DNA of 64,000 nucleotides from Mediterranea sp. An20 (lineage in GTDB: Bacteria > Bacteroidota > Bacteroidia > Bacteroidales > Bacteroidaceae), in assembly GCF_002160055.1 (NCBI RefSeq), contig NZ_NFJV01000021.1, positions 1 to 64,000 of the forward strand. Direction: 5' to 3'. The notes under the pieces are model-generated. The model was not told where the DNA came from, did not search any database, and saw only the letters and a program-made list of their open reading frames with translations. A program made the translations under genes and the position numbers. Shown piece by piece: positions 36,029 to 45,341 of the stretch (position 1 is the stretch's first letter; each line of letters starts with the position of its first letter).

Positions 36029-38569
36029 TCACTCGCTCAGCGTGTATTCACCAGCCTCTTCCGTTACCTGTTGCTGCAGTTCGGAGAGCGAATACTCCTT
36101 GCCGCTGAAGGTCACTGTGGCCACGGGTGGATCGAGGGTGACGGTGGCGCTGACGCCTTCCAGCTTGTTCAATGCTTTCTCTACATGCATGCGGCAGTGT
36201 TGACACATCATGCCGCTAACCTTGAATTGCTTTTCCATTGTCTTTTCTTCAGTTTTGGTTTGACTTATATTGGTAACTTCTTCATCATTCATCATCAATT
36301 CCAAAGATAACTTCTTCCGGCGCAACCTCAGGCTGTTGGTCACCACGCTCACACTGCTGAAGGCCATCGCTGCCCCGCCAATCATCGGGTTAAGCAGGAA
36401 GCCGTTGATGGGATAAAGCACGCCCGCGGCAATGGGCACGCCGATCATATTATATATGAACGCCCAGAAAAGATTCTGGCGAATGGTACGCACGGTGAGC
36501 CTTGAGAGTTGCAAAGCTTCGGTTATCTTGGTCAGGTCGGAGGAAATGATAGTCATCTTGGCTACGTCCATAGCAATATCGCTGCCGCTGCCCATAGCGA
36601 TGCTCAGGTCGGCTTGGGCCAGAGCGGCACTGTCGTTGATGCCATCGCCCACCATTGCCACAACCTTGCCTGCGGCTTGTAGTCCTTGGATGAAAACGGC
36701 CTTGTCCTGCGGCAATACTCCGGCACGGTAATGCGCGATACCTGCCTGACGGGCAATAGCTTGCGCGGTGGCCTCGTTATCGCCTGTCAGCAGATAGACG
36801 TCGATGCCTTTAGCCTGCAAGGCGCGGATAGCACAAACGGAAGTAGGCTTAATACGGTCGGTGATGCCAATGACAGCCAAAACTTCTTGCCCGTCGGCAA
36901 ACCAGATAACCGTCTGTGCTTCCTGCTCCCACTGTGCGGCGGCTTCTTGCAGGGCAGGGACGATGCGTTTGCCCTGCACCAGGCGGCGGTTGCCTACGTA
37001 GTAAGTCCTGTCTCCACATACACCTTTCACACCTTGCCCTGTCACACTCTCGAATCCCTCAACAAAGCATTCTGCATCATTCATTCCCAGTTCTTCATTT
37101 AAGACTATCGCTTCGGCCAACGGATGTTCGGACTTCCTTTCAAGAGCAAGAAGGACAGGAGCATACTGCCGGGCCTCGTCACTGGTCCAAAGGATGCGCT
37201 GCACCGTGGGATGCCCCTCAGTAACGGTGCCGGTCTTGTCAAGCACTACTACATTCACCCGTCGGGCAGTTTCCAAGCTTTCGGCGTCTTTGATGAGAAT
37301 GCCTCGCTCGGCTCCCTTGCCTATTCCCACCATGATAGCTGTCGGGGTAGCCAGTCCCAGGGCACAAGGACAGGCAATAATAAGCACAGTCACCAACGCC
37401 AGCAATCCGTGAGTCAGTCCGTCTGTGCCGCCCAATGCCAGCCAAAGCACCAAGGCGAGCAAGGCGATACCCATGATGACAGGCACAAAGACGGCAGCCA
37501 CCCGGTCTACCAACTGCTGCACCGGGGCCTTCGAGCCTTGTGCGTCCTGCACCATGCGGATAATCTTAGCCAACAAAGTGTCTGTCCCTACCCGGTCGGC
37601 GCGGAAGCGGAAACTCCCTTTCTGGTTGATGGTACCGGCATAGACCTTATCGTCCCGCTGCTTGGAAACAGGGACTGGCTCACCGCTCAACATGCTCTCA
37701 TCCACGTAAGAGGTACCATCCGTCACCGTGCCGTCCACAGCCACACGTTCACCTGGCTTGACGAGAATGAGATCACCGGGACGTATTTGCTCTATGCGCA
37801 CTTCCTTCACGGAGGTATTCTGGAAGTTGTCCGCTGATTCCTTTTCCATCCCTTGCTCTTCATTTACTATGAGAGTAACGGTCTTCGGCTGCAACCCCAT
37901 CAACTTCCGTATGGCTTGTGAGGTATTACCCTTGGCGCGGTCCTCCAACAGGCGCCCCAAGAGGATGAAAGCAATGATAACGGCAGCGGCCTCGAAGTAG
38001 ACGTGCGGAGTGATGCCTTTCGACAGCCAGAAGTGGGGGAAAAGGAGGTTGAAGAGACTGAACAGATAGGCTACGCCCGTGCTGCACGCCACTAACGTGT
38101 CCATATTCGCCGAGCCGTGGCGCAACTGTTTCCAGGCATTGCCGAAGAAGCTTCGCCCCAATCCGAAGACCACAGGTGTAGCGAGCAACCAGGTAACCCA
38201 CCCTGCCCACGGGCAGTCCATGAATCCCATGCCAATGATGGCGATAGGCACAGCTAAGGCAACAGCCCATGCAGTGCGGCGTTTCAAAGACTGATAGTGG
38301 CGGGCGTGCACCTCTTCCACTTCATCAACCGTATGCTCGTCGCACCCGATGACAAGGTCGTAGCCCGCTTCCTGTACGGCATGTTGCAACTTCTCGGGTG
38401 AAGTCTGTGCGGGGTCGAACTCCACGGTGGCCGTCGAAGCGGCATAGTTCACAGCGGCATGACACACGCCCGGTTGCTTGTTCAGGGTCTTGTCAACACG
38501 GGCGGCACAGGCAGCGCAACTCATTCCCAATACGGGAAAGGTTTCTTGACAGCTATTATTCTTTTCCAT
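36029..38569 (-). CDS. copA: Copper-type P1B ATPase with N- and C-terminal HMA domains
   Basis: This 846-residue heavy-metal P-type ATPase likely exports Cu(I). The N-terminal HMA domain has GMSCAAC (Cys18, Cys21). The membrane metal site is CPC in IIACPCALGLATP near residue 400, the phosphorylation loop is VVLDKTGTVTEG, and the hinge reads MVGDGINDSAALAQADL. Unusually, after the last membrane span a linker leads to a second HMA domain starting at Met778, MEKQFKVSGMMCQHC (Cys789, Cys792). This looks like a CopZ chaperone fused to the C-terminus. Met778 (codon 36238-36236) could be an internal start giving free CopZ. It lies downstream of the HMA-AraC regulator and has its own -7 box. Confidence 0.93.
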   Translation of the reverse strand: MEKNNSCQETFPVLGMSCAACAARVDKTLNKQPGVCHAAVNYAASTATVEFDPAQTSPEKLQHAVQEAGYDLVIGCDEHTVDEVEEVHARHYQSLKRRTAWAVALAVPIAIIGMGFMDCPWAGWVTWLLATPVVFGLGRSFFGNAWKQLRHGSANMDTLVACSTGVAYLFSLFNLLFPHFWLSKGITPHVYFEAAAVIIAFILLGRLLEDRAKGNTSQAIRKLMGLQPKTVTLIVNEEQGMEKESADNFQNTSVKEVRIEQIRPGDLILVKPGERVAVDGTVTDGTSYVDESMLSGEPVPVSKQRDDKVYAGTINQKGSFRFRADRVGTDTLLAKIIRMVQDAQGSKAPVQQLVDRVAAVFVPVIMGIALLALVLWLALGGTDGLTHGLLALVTVLIIACPCALGLATPTAIMVGIGKGAERGILIKDAESLETARRVNVVVLDKTGTVTEGHPTVQRILWTSDEARQYAPVLLALERKSEHPLAEAIVLNEELGMNDAECFVEGFESVTGQGVKGVCGDRTYYVGNRRLVQGKRIVPALQEAAAQWEQEAQTVIWFADGQEVLAVIGITDRIKPTSVCAIRALQAKGIDVYLLTGDNEATAQAIARQAGIAHYRAGVLPQDKAVFIQGLQAAGKVVAMVGDGINDSAALAQADLSIAMGSGSDIAMDVAKMTIISSDLTKITEALQLSRLTVRTIRQNLFWAFIYNMIGVPIAAGVLYPINGFLLNPMIGGAAMAFSSVSVVTNSLRLRRKKLSLELMMNDEEVTNISQTKTEEKTMEKQFKVSGMMCQHCRMHVEKALNKLEGVSATVTLDPPVATVTFSGKEYSLSELQQQVTEEAGEYTLSE

Positions 38570-38593
38570 GATTCCTTATTTTCTTTCCGAATG

Positions 38594-38601
38594 CAAAGAT
38601 A
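38594..38601 (-). promoter_or_regulatory. -7 box of copA
   Basis: TATCTTTG on the minus strand, followed by C, lies 24 bases upstream of the copA ATG, so the leader would be under 20 bases. This suggests that copA is transcribed apart from the regulator gene ending 71 bases upstream of this box. Confidence 0.6.
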
Positions 38602-38672
38602 AGGAGGTTGCCGGGAAAGGAATTACGGATTTATGGAAAAGAGTTACGGAATTATGGCAGAAGAAAGAAAGC

Positions 38673-39251
38673 TCAGAAAGCATCCAGAGATTTACGTTCT
38701 TTCTCAGCAGACTTCCTGAAGGCACTGGGTGTCAGTCCGGTCACACTTTTAAACTGGGCACTGAGATAGGCAGTACTGGCATAACCCAGACGGTCTGCTA
38801 TTTCTCCAAGAGTCAGTTCTCCGTAGGTCAGCAGTTCCTTGGCACGTTCTATTTTCTGAGCGATGGCATATTTCTCCAATGTGGTACCCGTTTCTTCGGA
38901 AAAAAGCTTGCTCAGCGCACTATAATCGCGGTGGAAACGGTGCGCCAGGTAATCGGAGAGATTCACGCAGGGCATTTCTTCCTGATAGTGAACCAAGTCG
39001 ATAATAGCATCTTTCAAGGCTTCGACCAATTGCATACGTGGATTATCCAGCAGTTCGAAACCTTCTTTCTGCAAGGCTTGGGCTATGCGCGGGCGAAGGG
39101 TCTGGTCCGGCTCCTGAGGCAGAATGGCAAAGCCCAGCTGCACGGAGAGCGGATGCAGTCCCAGTTCATTGAGCACAGCAGTCACGGCACGTATGCAGCG
39201 TGGACATACCATGTGTTTGATATACAACGTGTACGGTGAAGAAGATGTCAT
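38673..39251 (-). CDS. HMA-like domain fused to AraC-type DNA-binding domain
   Basis: This 192-residue protein has two parts. Residues 6-70 resemble an HMA/CopZ ferredoxin-like fold with MVCPRC (Cys16, Cys19) at the metal-loop position. The C-terminal 100 residues are an AraC helix-turn-helix pair (KIERAKELLTYGELTLGEIADRLGY, then LSAQFKSVTGLTPSAFR; cited as pattern). It lies directly upstream of the copper ATPase gene. The simplest reading is a metal-sensing activator or repressor of that gene, with copper bound by the two cysteines. Only one HMA-like motif is present, so dimerisation or an additional Cys (CVNLSDY) may complete the site. Confidence 0.82.
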   Translation of the reverse strand: MTSSSPYTLYIKHMVCPRCIRAVTAVLNELGLHPLSVQLGFAILPQEPDQTLRPRIAQALQKEGFELLDNPRMQLVEALKDAIIDLVHYQEEMPCVNLSDYLAHRFHRDYSALSKLFSEETGTTLEKYAIAQKIERAKELLTYGELTLGEIADRLGYASTAYLSAQFKSVTGLTPSAFRKSAEKERKSLDAF

Positions 39252-39311
39252 GCTTTCAGCGTATATAGCTATCTGGCAGCAGTTCCTGGAAAAATGATGC
39301 CAGATAATGGG

Positions 39312-40214
39312 TCAGAAGCGATAACCGATGGAGAAATCGGCCTTGAAATTATGTATATGTTCGGAAGGGATGATTATTGTATCCGAAGTGAAATCCTTAT
39401 TGTCGATATTGGTAAGACCATATTGGACGTTGAATCCAAAATAGACATGTTTCACTTGCCATCCTATACCGAACTGAATGCCGGCATCAAAGCGTTTTAA
39501 AGGAGCGTTATCCCCAAACAAGTCCCCTTTATAGGTCTTCTGTTCTACGAGAGCACCGTCCTGGTAGTTGTTTGTGGCGGTGTATTGCCCTCCTACACCG
39601 AATGAGATATAAGGACCTACACTGATAATGCTCTTGAAGTTGTTCTTTCCCCAAAGCTTCAGTTCGGCCAAGATGGGAATATCCAGATACAAGGGTTCGA
39701 TTTTGGTATCTACATACACATAATCTTCATTCTCCCAACGGGCTGTACGCTGGCTTAGGTTGACAGAAGGAGTGATAGACCAATGGTGTGAGATGGCAAA
39801 ACTGACACCTGCACCTACCGTAAATCCCATTTGGGCGCTGCTGGCATCCGGACCGTCATCGCCTTTAGGGCGACTGGCATTGACCCCAATTTGTACAAAG
39901 GGCGTTACGATGCGTTCTTCACGCCGAACATTAATCAGCAGCTCCTCTTCTACGTTTTCGGGTATGCGGACCGTTCGTGTTTCCATGCCTATAGAACTGA
40001 CTCTCAACTTACTTGCATCAGCAGGTACCTCCAATACGAACTTACCGTCTACGTCGGTAACGGTTTGGATGTCGGTCCCCTTTACCTTTACTTCGGCACC
40101 GATGACCGGCTGACTGTCGGATGCATAAATTACGACACCTTTCACTTCCCTGCTTTGAGCGGCCAGACTGAGACAAGCCGTCAGACATGCAATGAAAATA
40201 ATTACCCTTTTCAT
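39312..40214 (-). CDS. Outer membrane beta-barrel protein with CarboxypepD_reg domain
   Basis: This is a 300-residue exported protein from the ATG at 40214. The signal peptide is MKRVIIFIACLTACLSLAAQ. Residues 23-95 form a carboxypeptidase-regulatory-like beta-sandwich (REVKGVVIYASDSQPVIGAEV). The remainder is a porin-like barrel ending in an aromatic residue (FKADFSIGYRF), as expected for BamA-dependent insertion. It is the gene before the HMA-AraC regulator in transcription order (60-base gap). A link to copper is not shown by sequence. Confidence 0.82.
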   Translation of the reverse strand: MKRVIIFIACLTACLSLAAQSREVKGVVIYASDSQPVIGAEVKVKGTDIQTVTDVDGKFVLEVPADASKLRVSSIGMETRTVRIPENVEEELLINVRREERIVTPFVQIGVNASRPKGDDGPDASSAQMGFTVGAGVSFAISHHWSITPSVNLSQRTARWENEDYVYVDTKIEPLYLDIPILAELKLWGKNNFKSIISVGPYISFGVGGQYTATNNYQDGALVEQKTYKGDLFGDNAPLKRFDAGIQFGIGWQVKHVYFGFNVQYGLTNIDNKDFTSDTIIIPSEHIHNFKADFSIGYRF

Positions 40215-40247
40215 AAAATATCGTTCTTTAGATGATGAAATATGCAA

Positions 40248-40255
40248 CAAATATA
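40248..40255 (-). promoter_or_regulatory. -7 box of the barrel-protein gene
   Basis: TATATTTG on the minus strand lies 34 bases upstream of the ATG at 40214. The 22-base array 4 starts about 75 bases further upstream. Confidence 0.55.
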
Positions 40256-40328
40256 GGACTTATTTATGAAATCAGGAATAATCCGGTACAGAAATTATCC
40301 TGCCAAATCCCGAATTGGCAAAGGCTGA

Positions 40329-40416
40329 TTTTCTTATATATAAGGAGCCCGCTTCCTATACTTTGGAAATCCGCTTCTTATACCTTGCCATTTTGCTTCT
40401 TATACCTCGGAAGTTT
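40329..40416. repeat. 22-base-period intergenic array 4
   Basis: Units at 40329 (TTTTCTTATA), 40351 (GCTTCCTATA), 40373 (GCTTCTTATA) and 40395 (GCTTCTTATA) are exactly 22 bases apart. The core is the exact reverse complement of TATAAGAAGC, the core of array 5. It lies between the divergent barrel-protein and fecR genes. The remaining gap to fecR (40417-40630) shows no clear promoter box. Confidence 0.82.
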
Positions 40417-40630
40417 ATTCCTCCCCATCCAGCCTAGAAAAACATCTGGCCTGACACTTTTAACACGCAATATCACGCCTACGCAATCCGTTTATAATAA
40501 GCATATTTTCAACAACTTACGATTTCCCTTCTACAGTATCCTTTCATTTTATGAAAAAAAACAGAATTTTTCACTAGGGGCAAGCCTTTCTCAAACGCTA
40601 TTAATATGAAACGCCTCAAAAAACACGTTT

Positions 40631-41572
40631 ATGAACAAGAATCTATTATACCGTTTTTTCGAAGGACACGCTTCCATAGAAGAAATGAAACAAATAAAGG
40701 AATGGGCCGAGAGTTCGGAAGAAAACCTCAGAGTCCTGTACCAGGAACGAAAGCTCTTCGACGCCGGACAGATACTTGGCTCCATGCCCATGCAAGCTGC
40801 CCCGCGTAAAAGCAAGGCACGGCAGGTAGGTCTCTGGCGCGAATGGCTGAAGATAGCAGCCGTAGTAGCCGTCACCTTCAGCCTAACCACCACTTGGTTT
40901 ATATTTACAAACCACCGGACAGCCCTGGCCATGCAAACCATCACGGTTCCTTCCGGACAGCGCGTCAACATCCTGCTGCCCGACAGCACGGACGTATGGC
41001 TGAACGCCGGTACCACTTTCAGCTATCCGACAACCTTCGGCACGCGGCAACGTGAGGTTGAATTAGACGGCGAAGCCTACTTTGACGTAACACACAACGA
41101 AGAAATACCTTTCGTGGTGCATACCAGCCAGATGGACATAGAGGTATTAGGCACTGAATTCAACGTAGAGGCCTATTCGGACACCGAACATTTTGAGACG
41201 TCACTGATACAGGGATGCGTAAAAGTGAGCTCCACCTCCGACCCCGAACAGCACGTTACGCTGGCTCCCAGCCAGAAGACAACCATGCTCGATGGCCAAT
41301 TAGTAGTGGAGAACATTGACGACTACAACGTGTACCGCTGGCGCGAAGGACTGTATTGTTTCCGCTATAAATCGTTTGCCGACATATTAAAAGACCTGGA
41401 GAAATACTTTGATATAGAAATAAGACTTGAGAATCCGCGCATTGCAGGCATCGTACTCACTGGAAAATTCCGCATCCCCGAAGGGCTGGATTTCATTCTG
41501 AAAGTGCTGCAATTGGATGTAGAATTCAGTTACAGCCGGGATATAGAGCACAATATCGTGTACATTCAATAA
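40631..41572 (+). CDS. FecR-type anti-sigma factor
   Basis: This 313-residue transmembrane anti-sigma factor has a cytoplasmic N-terminal sigma-binding part (LYRFFEGHASIEEMKQIKEWAE). One membrane span follows near residues 75-95 (LKIAAVVAVTFSLTTTWFIF), then a periplasmic FecR domain (GQRVNILLPDSTDVWLNAGT) and the C-terminal DUF4974. It would hold an ECF sigma factor inactive until SusC signals glycan import through its STN domain. Normally the sigma gene is directly upstream, but here none is present. The only candidate is at 57405-57965. Confidence 0.92.
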   Translation: MNKNLLYRFFEGHASIEEMKQIKEWAESSEENLRVLYQERKLFDAGQILGSMPMQAAPRKSKARQVGLWREWLKIAAVVAVTFSLTTTWFIFTNHRTALAMQTITVPSGQRVNILLPDSTDVWLNAGTTFSYPTTFGTRQREVELDGEAYFDVTHNEEIPFVVHTSQMDIEVLGTEFNVEAYSDTEHFETSLIQGCVKVSSTSDPEQHVTLAPSQKTTMLDGQLVVENIDDYNVYRWREGLYCFRYKSFADILKDLEKYFDIEIRLENPRIAGIVLTGKFRIPEGLDFILKVLQLDVEFSYSRDIEHNIVYIQ

Positions 41573-41663
41573 AAATAACCCGAATACTAACCATTAAAAA
41601 CAGAACGAATAATGAGAAAACCTACTTAATCCGACACGTGTTTCCAAACATCCTGAAACAAAA

Positions 41664-41689
41664 CCGGCAAGTGCTGCAACACCTGCCGG
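41664..41689 (+). terminator. Hairpin between fecR and susC
   Basis: CCGGCA (41664-41669) and GTG (41671-41673) pair with CAC (41680-41682) and TGCCGG (41684-41689), a strong stem with one A-C mismatch. There is no U-tract after it, so it may act as an RNA-processing or stability element rather than a full terminator. The 177-base gap holds nothing else that I recognise. Confidence 0.5.
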
Positions 41690-41749
41690 CCCAAAAGCAA
41701 TAACACAATCTTTTCCTAAAAACGTATTAAAACTTTTATTCACAAAGGT

Positions 41750-44700
41750 ATGAAAAACATCCCTCTGTTGGATTTCCATGCACAAAGAAATCCTGGAATT
41801 AAACATTTATTTAGATTTGCGAGAACCTCAGCAGTATGCTTCTGTTTCGGAACCTTCGCTGTAATGAGCGAAAATATCTGTGCACAGAACGCCAAAGTTA
41901 ACATCAACCGCAAAGAAACACCGGTAGAGGTCATCTTAAGCGAAATCGAGAAGCAGACTGACTACCTGTTTGTCTACAACAAAGACATCAATGTAGACAG
42001 ACTTTGCACTGTCAACATGCAGGGGAAAACCGTAGCAGAAATTTTGACCCAAATGTTCGGCCCTGTCGGAGTTACCTGGAAGATGGAAGGTAACAACATC
42101 GTACTGACTACCAAAGATGCCCGGCAACAAAAAGGGAACAAGCAGCAGAAACAGACCATCAGCGGTAAAGTGATTGACAACACCGGACTGCCCATTATCG
42201 GAGCTTCCATCCTGGAAGAAGGAACCAACAATGGTATCATAACCGACATCGACGGTAACTTCAAGCTGACTCTCTCGTCGCCCGATGCTACTATCAGCAT
42301 TTCTTACATTGGATATATTACGCAGAAGTTGAAAGCCGAACCGGGCAAACCTCTGAACATTACACTGAAAGAAGACAACCAACTGCTGGACGAGGTGGTA
42401 GTAGTGGGCTTCGGAACGCAGAAGAAAGTAAACCTCACCGGTTCGGTCAGCGTAGTAACCGCCGAGGAAATTCAGCAGCGCCCCGTAACGAATCTGACCC
42501 AGGCCCTGCAGGGTACTGTACCCGGTCTGCGCATCACACAGACCGACGGTAGTCTGGAAGACTCTCCTAGCATCAACGTGCGCGGTACTACAACCATCGG
42601 TCAGGGTTCCAGCGGTTCCCCACTTGTGCTGATTGACGGTGTAGAAGGCGACCTGAACTCCATCAACCCGCAAGACGTGGCCAGTATCTCCGTGTTGAAA
42701 GACGCTGCAGCTTCCTCCATCTATGGTTCCCGTGCACCGTTTGGTGTTATTCTTATCACCACCAAATCCGGAAACGATGAAGGTAAGATTACTGTCAACT
42801 ACAACAACAGCTTCCGCTTCGGTACGGCTATCAATATGAACCACTCCATGAATTCCGTAGACTTTGCCAGCTGGATAAACGATACGAATACCAATGGTGG
42901 CGCCGGCGTTTACTTTACGCCCGAGCGCATGGATCAAATCGTAGCCTATCACAACGCCAAGCCCTATGGTCCCGGCTCGCGCATTACAGCCAACGGCGAA
43001 ATCCTTTATTCCATCAGCGACCGCGGCGATGGAAGCGGTTTGTGGCAAGATGGTTATGCGTATGGTATCAATGACGAAGACTACTTCGACCTCGTGTTCA
43101 AGGACTGGACATTCTCGCAGGAGCATAACTTCAGCATCAATGGTGGTAACAAGAAGCTCAACTACTATGCTTCGGCCAACTACATGCATCAGAACGGTAT
43201 GATAAAAATAGGCGAAGACGGTTTGACCCGCTACAACGTGATGCTGAAAGTCAACTCGCAGGTAACAGACTGGCTGCACTTCACCTACTCTACGCGATTC
43301 AACCGCCAAGACTACAAACGTCCGGCTGAAATGACTTCCATGCTTTACCACAACATTGTCCGCCAAGGATGGCCCGTACTGCCCAGCTACGACCGCAACG
43401 GCTACCTCTACTATTCGCCTTCACCCTTGTTGGGACTGGCAGAAGGCGGTGAGGACCGCTGGCAGAACGACCGTGTCAGCCATCAGGTAAACTTCACCAT
43501 CGAACCCATCAAGAACTGGGTGACGCATATTGACTTTAACTATAGCACCTACATCAACGACCGCCACTGGGATACTAAGGAACTCTACAATCACGATGTA
43601 AACGGCAATCCGGTAGTGGTAGACGATACTTCGGAAGTACACGAAGGCTATTATAAAGACAGCTATTACAATTTCTCGGCATATACAGAATATACCCACC
43701 TCTTCAATGATGTACACAATTTCCATATCATGGCAGGTTTCCAGGCCGAGAACCAGAAACAAAGACAATATGGTTTAACACGTGTCGGACTTCTGTTCAA
43801 CGACAAATCACAAATCGACATGACTACCGGTCTGGGACCTGATGGAAGCGAAGTCACTCCCGATGTGTACGGTTCGGAAAACGAGTGGGCAACTGCCGGT
43901 TTCTTCGGACGTGTAAACTACACGTTCAACGACAAGTACCTGCTTGAAGGTAATATCCGTGCCGACGGTACCTCTCGTTTTCGCTCAGACAACCGCTGGA
44001 AAGTATTCCCCTCGGTTTCTGTAGGTTGGAACCTCGCCCGTGAAGCTTTCTTTGAACCCCTGGCAGACAAGGTAGATATGTTGAAGCTGCGTGTTTCGTT
44101 TGGTACACTGGGTAACCAGAACACGACTAACTGGTATCAGACTTACCAGACCATGAGTGTAGGAGCCTCTAACGGTTCGTGGCTGATGAACGGTCGCCAA
44201 CCCAACACGGCTTATGCTCCCGGACTGGTATCGGAAGACTTGACTTGGGAAACCATCCAGACCACCAACATCGGTTTAGACTGGAGCTTACTGAACAACC
44301 GCCTGACTGGTTCATTTGAATACTACATCCGCGACACCAAAGACATGGTGGGTTATGCTCCCGAATTGCCCAACATTCTGGGAACATCCGTACCCGTAAC
44401 CAACAACACCGACTTGCGTACCAAAGGTTGGGAATTGACACTGGGATGGAGAGACCAGTTGAACAACGGACTCAGCTATGGCGTTGCTTTCAACCTGTCG
44501 GATGCACGTACCAAAATCACGCGTTACCCCAACAACCCCTCCAACGATATATGGAGCTACATTCCCGGACGTGAAATCGGCGAAATATGGGGTTACACCA
44601 CTGTAGGACTGGCACGCACCGATGAAGAAATGCAGCAGCATCTCGCTACGCTGCCCAATGGTGGACAAGATGCCCTTGGCTCCGACTGGCGCGCAGGTGA

Positions 44701-45325
44701 TATTATGTATGCCGACCTGAACGGCGATGGATACATCTCTTCCGGTTCGGAAAGACTGGGAGATACGGGCGACTTGAGCGTTATCGGTAACACGACACCG
44801 CGCTTCCTCTTCGGTCTTGACCTGAACGCAAGTTGGAAAGGGTTTGACCTCCGCGCATTCTTCCAAGGCGTGATGAAACGCGACATCTGGAATGGAGGCG
44901 TGTTCACTTTCGGAGCTACCGGTGGCGGCATGTGGCAGGCAACAGGCATTGAAGCCGTAAGCGACTACTTCCGCAACGAAAATACATGGTCTGTGCAAGA
45001 AGGATACATGGATGCCAACACGGATGCTTACCTGCCCCGTCCGCTGTATAGCAACAAGAACTTGCAGACACAGACCCGCTACCTGCAAAACGCAGCTTAC
45101 ATCCGTCTGAAAAACTTGCAGATTGGTTATACCATACCCGCAACCATTACCCAACGCTGGGGAATCAGCAACCTACGTATCTTCTTCTCCGGTGAGAACC
45201 TGTGGACAGTATCGGGCGTAGACAAACAATACGACCCGGAAACTCTGACCGGCGGTTATGAAGGAGAAGGCATAGGCTACCCCCTGCAGAAAACTTTATC
45301 GTTCGGATTGAATATTACCTTATAA
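41750..45325 (+). CDS. susC: SusC-type TonB-dependent transporter with STN domain
   Basis: This 1191-residue outer membrane transporter imports oligosaccharides with its SusD partner. Order of parts: leader (about residues 1-45), STN signalling domain (about 50-120, KVNINRKETPVEVILSEIEK), CarboxypepD_reg domain (ISGKVIDNTGLPIIGASI, about 133-215), plug (DEVVVVGFGTQKKVNLTGSV, then the SusC signature), and a 22-strand barrel ending in KTLSFGLNITL. The STN domain marks it as a transducer that signals to FecR. It is followed by susD after 16 bases. The glycan is unknown. Confidence 0.96.
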   Translation: MKNIPLLDFHAQRNPGIKHLFRFARTSAVCFCFGTFAVMSENICAQNAKVNINRKETPVEVILSEIEKQTDYLFVYNKDINVDRLCTVNMQGKTVAEILTQMFGPVGVTWKMEGNNIVLTTKDARQQKGNKQQKQTISGKVIDNTGLPIIGASILEEGTNNGIITDIDGNFKLTLSSPDATISISYIGYITQKLKAEPGKPLNITLKEDNQLLDEVVVVGFGTQKKVNLTGSVSVVTAEEIQQRPVTNLTQALQGTVPGLRITQTDGSLEDSPSINVRGTTTIGQGSSGSPLVLIDGVEGDLNSINPQDVASISVLKDAAASSIYGSRAPFGVILITTKSGNDEGKITVNYNNSFRFGTAINMNHSMNSVDFASWINDTNTNGGAGVYFTPERMDQIVAYHNAKPYGPGSRITANGEILYSISDRGDGSGLWQDGYAYGINDEDYFDLVFKDWTFSQEHNFSINGGNKKLNYYASANYMHQNGMIKIGEDGLTRYNVMLKVNSQVTDWLHFTYSTRFNRQDYKRPAEMTSMLYHNIVRQGWPVLPSYDRNGYLYYSPSPLLGLAEGGEDRWQNDRVSHQVNFTIEPIKNWVTHIDFNYSTYINDRHWDTKELYNHDVNGNPVVVDDTSEVHEGYYKDSYYNFSAYTEYTHLFNDVHNFHIMAGFQAENQKQRQYGLTRVGLLFNDKSQIDMTTGLGPDGSEVTPDVYGSENEWATAGFFGRVNYTFNDKYLLEGNIRADGTSRFRSDNRWKVFPSVSVGWNLAREAFFEPLADKVDMLKLRVSFGTLGNQNTTNWYQTYQTMSVGASNGSWLMNGRQPNTAYAPGLVSEDLTWETIQTTNIGLDWSLLNNRLTGSFEYYIRDTKDMVGYAPELPNILGTSVPVTNNTDLRTKGWELTLGWRDQLNNGLSYGVAFNLSDARTKITRYPNNPSNDIWSYIPGREIGEIWGYTTVGLARTDEEMQQHLATLPNGGQDALGSDWRAGDIMYADLNGDGYISSGSERLGDTGDLSVIGNTTPRFLFGLDLNASWKGFDLRAFFQGVMKRDIWNGGVFTFGATGGGMWQATGIEAVSDYFRNENTWSVQEGYMDANTDAYLPRPLYSNKNLQTQTRYLQNAAYIRLKNLQIGYTIPATITQRWGISNLRIFFSGENLWTVSGVDKQYDPETLTGGYEGEGIGYPLQKTLSFGLNITL

Positions 45326-45341
45326 AAAACAGACTGACATT

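Noticed and set aside
41936..43366. 476-codon minus-strand open frame antisense to susC
   Set aside because: SusC is unmistakable on the plus strand and the antisense product has no recognisable domain.
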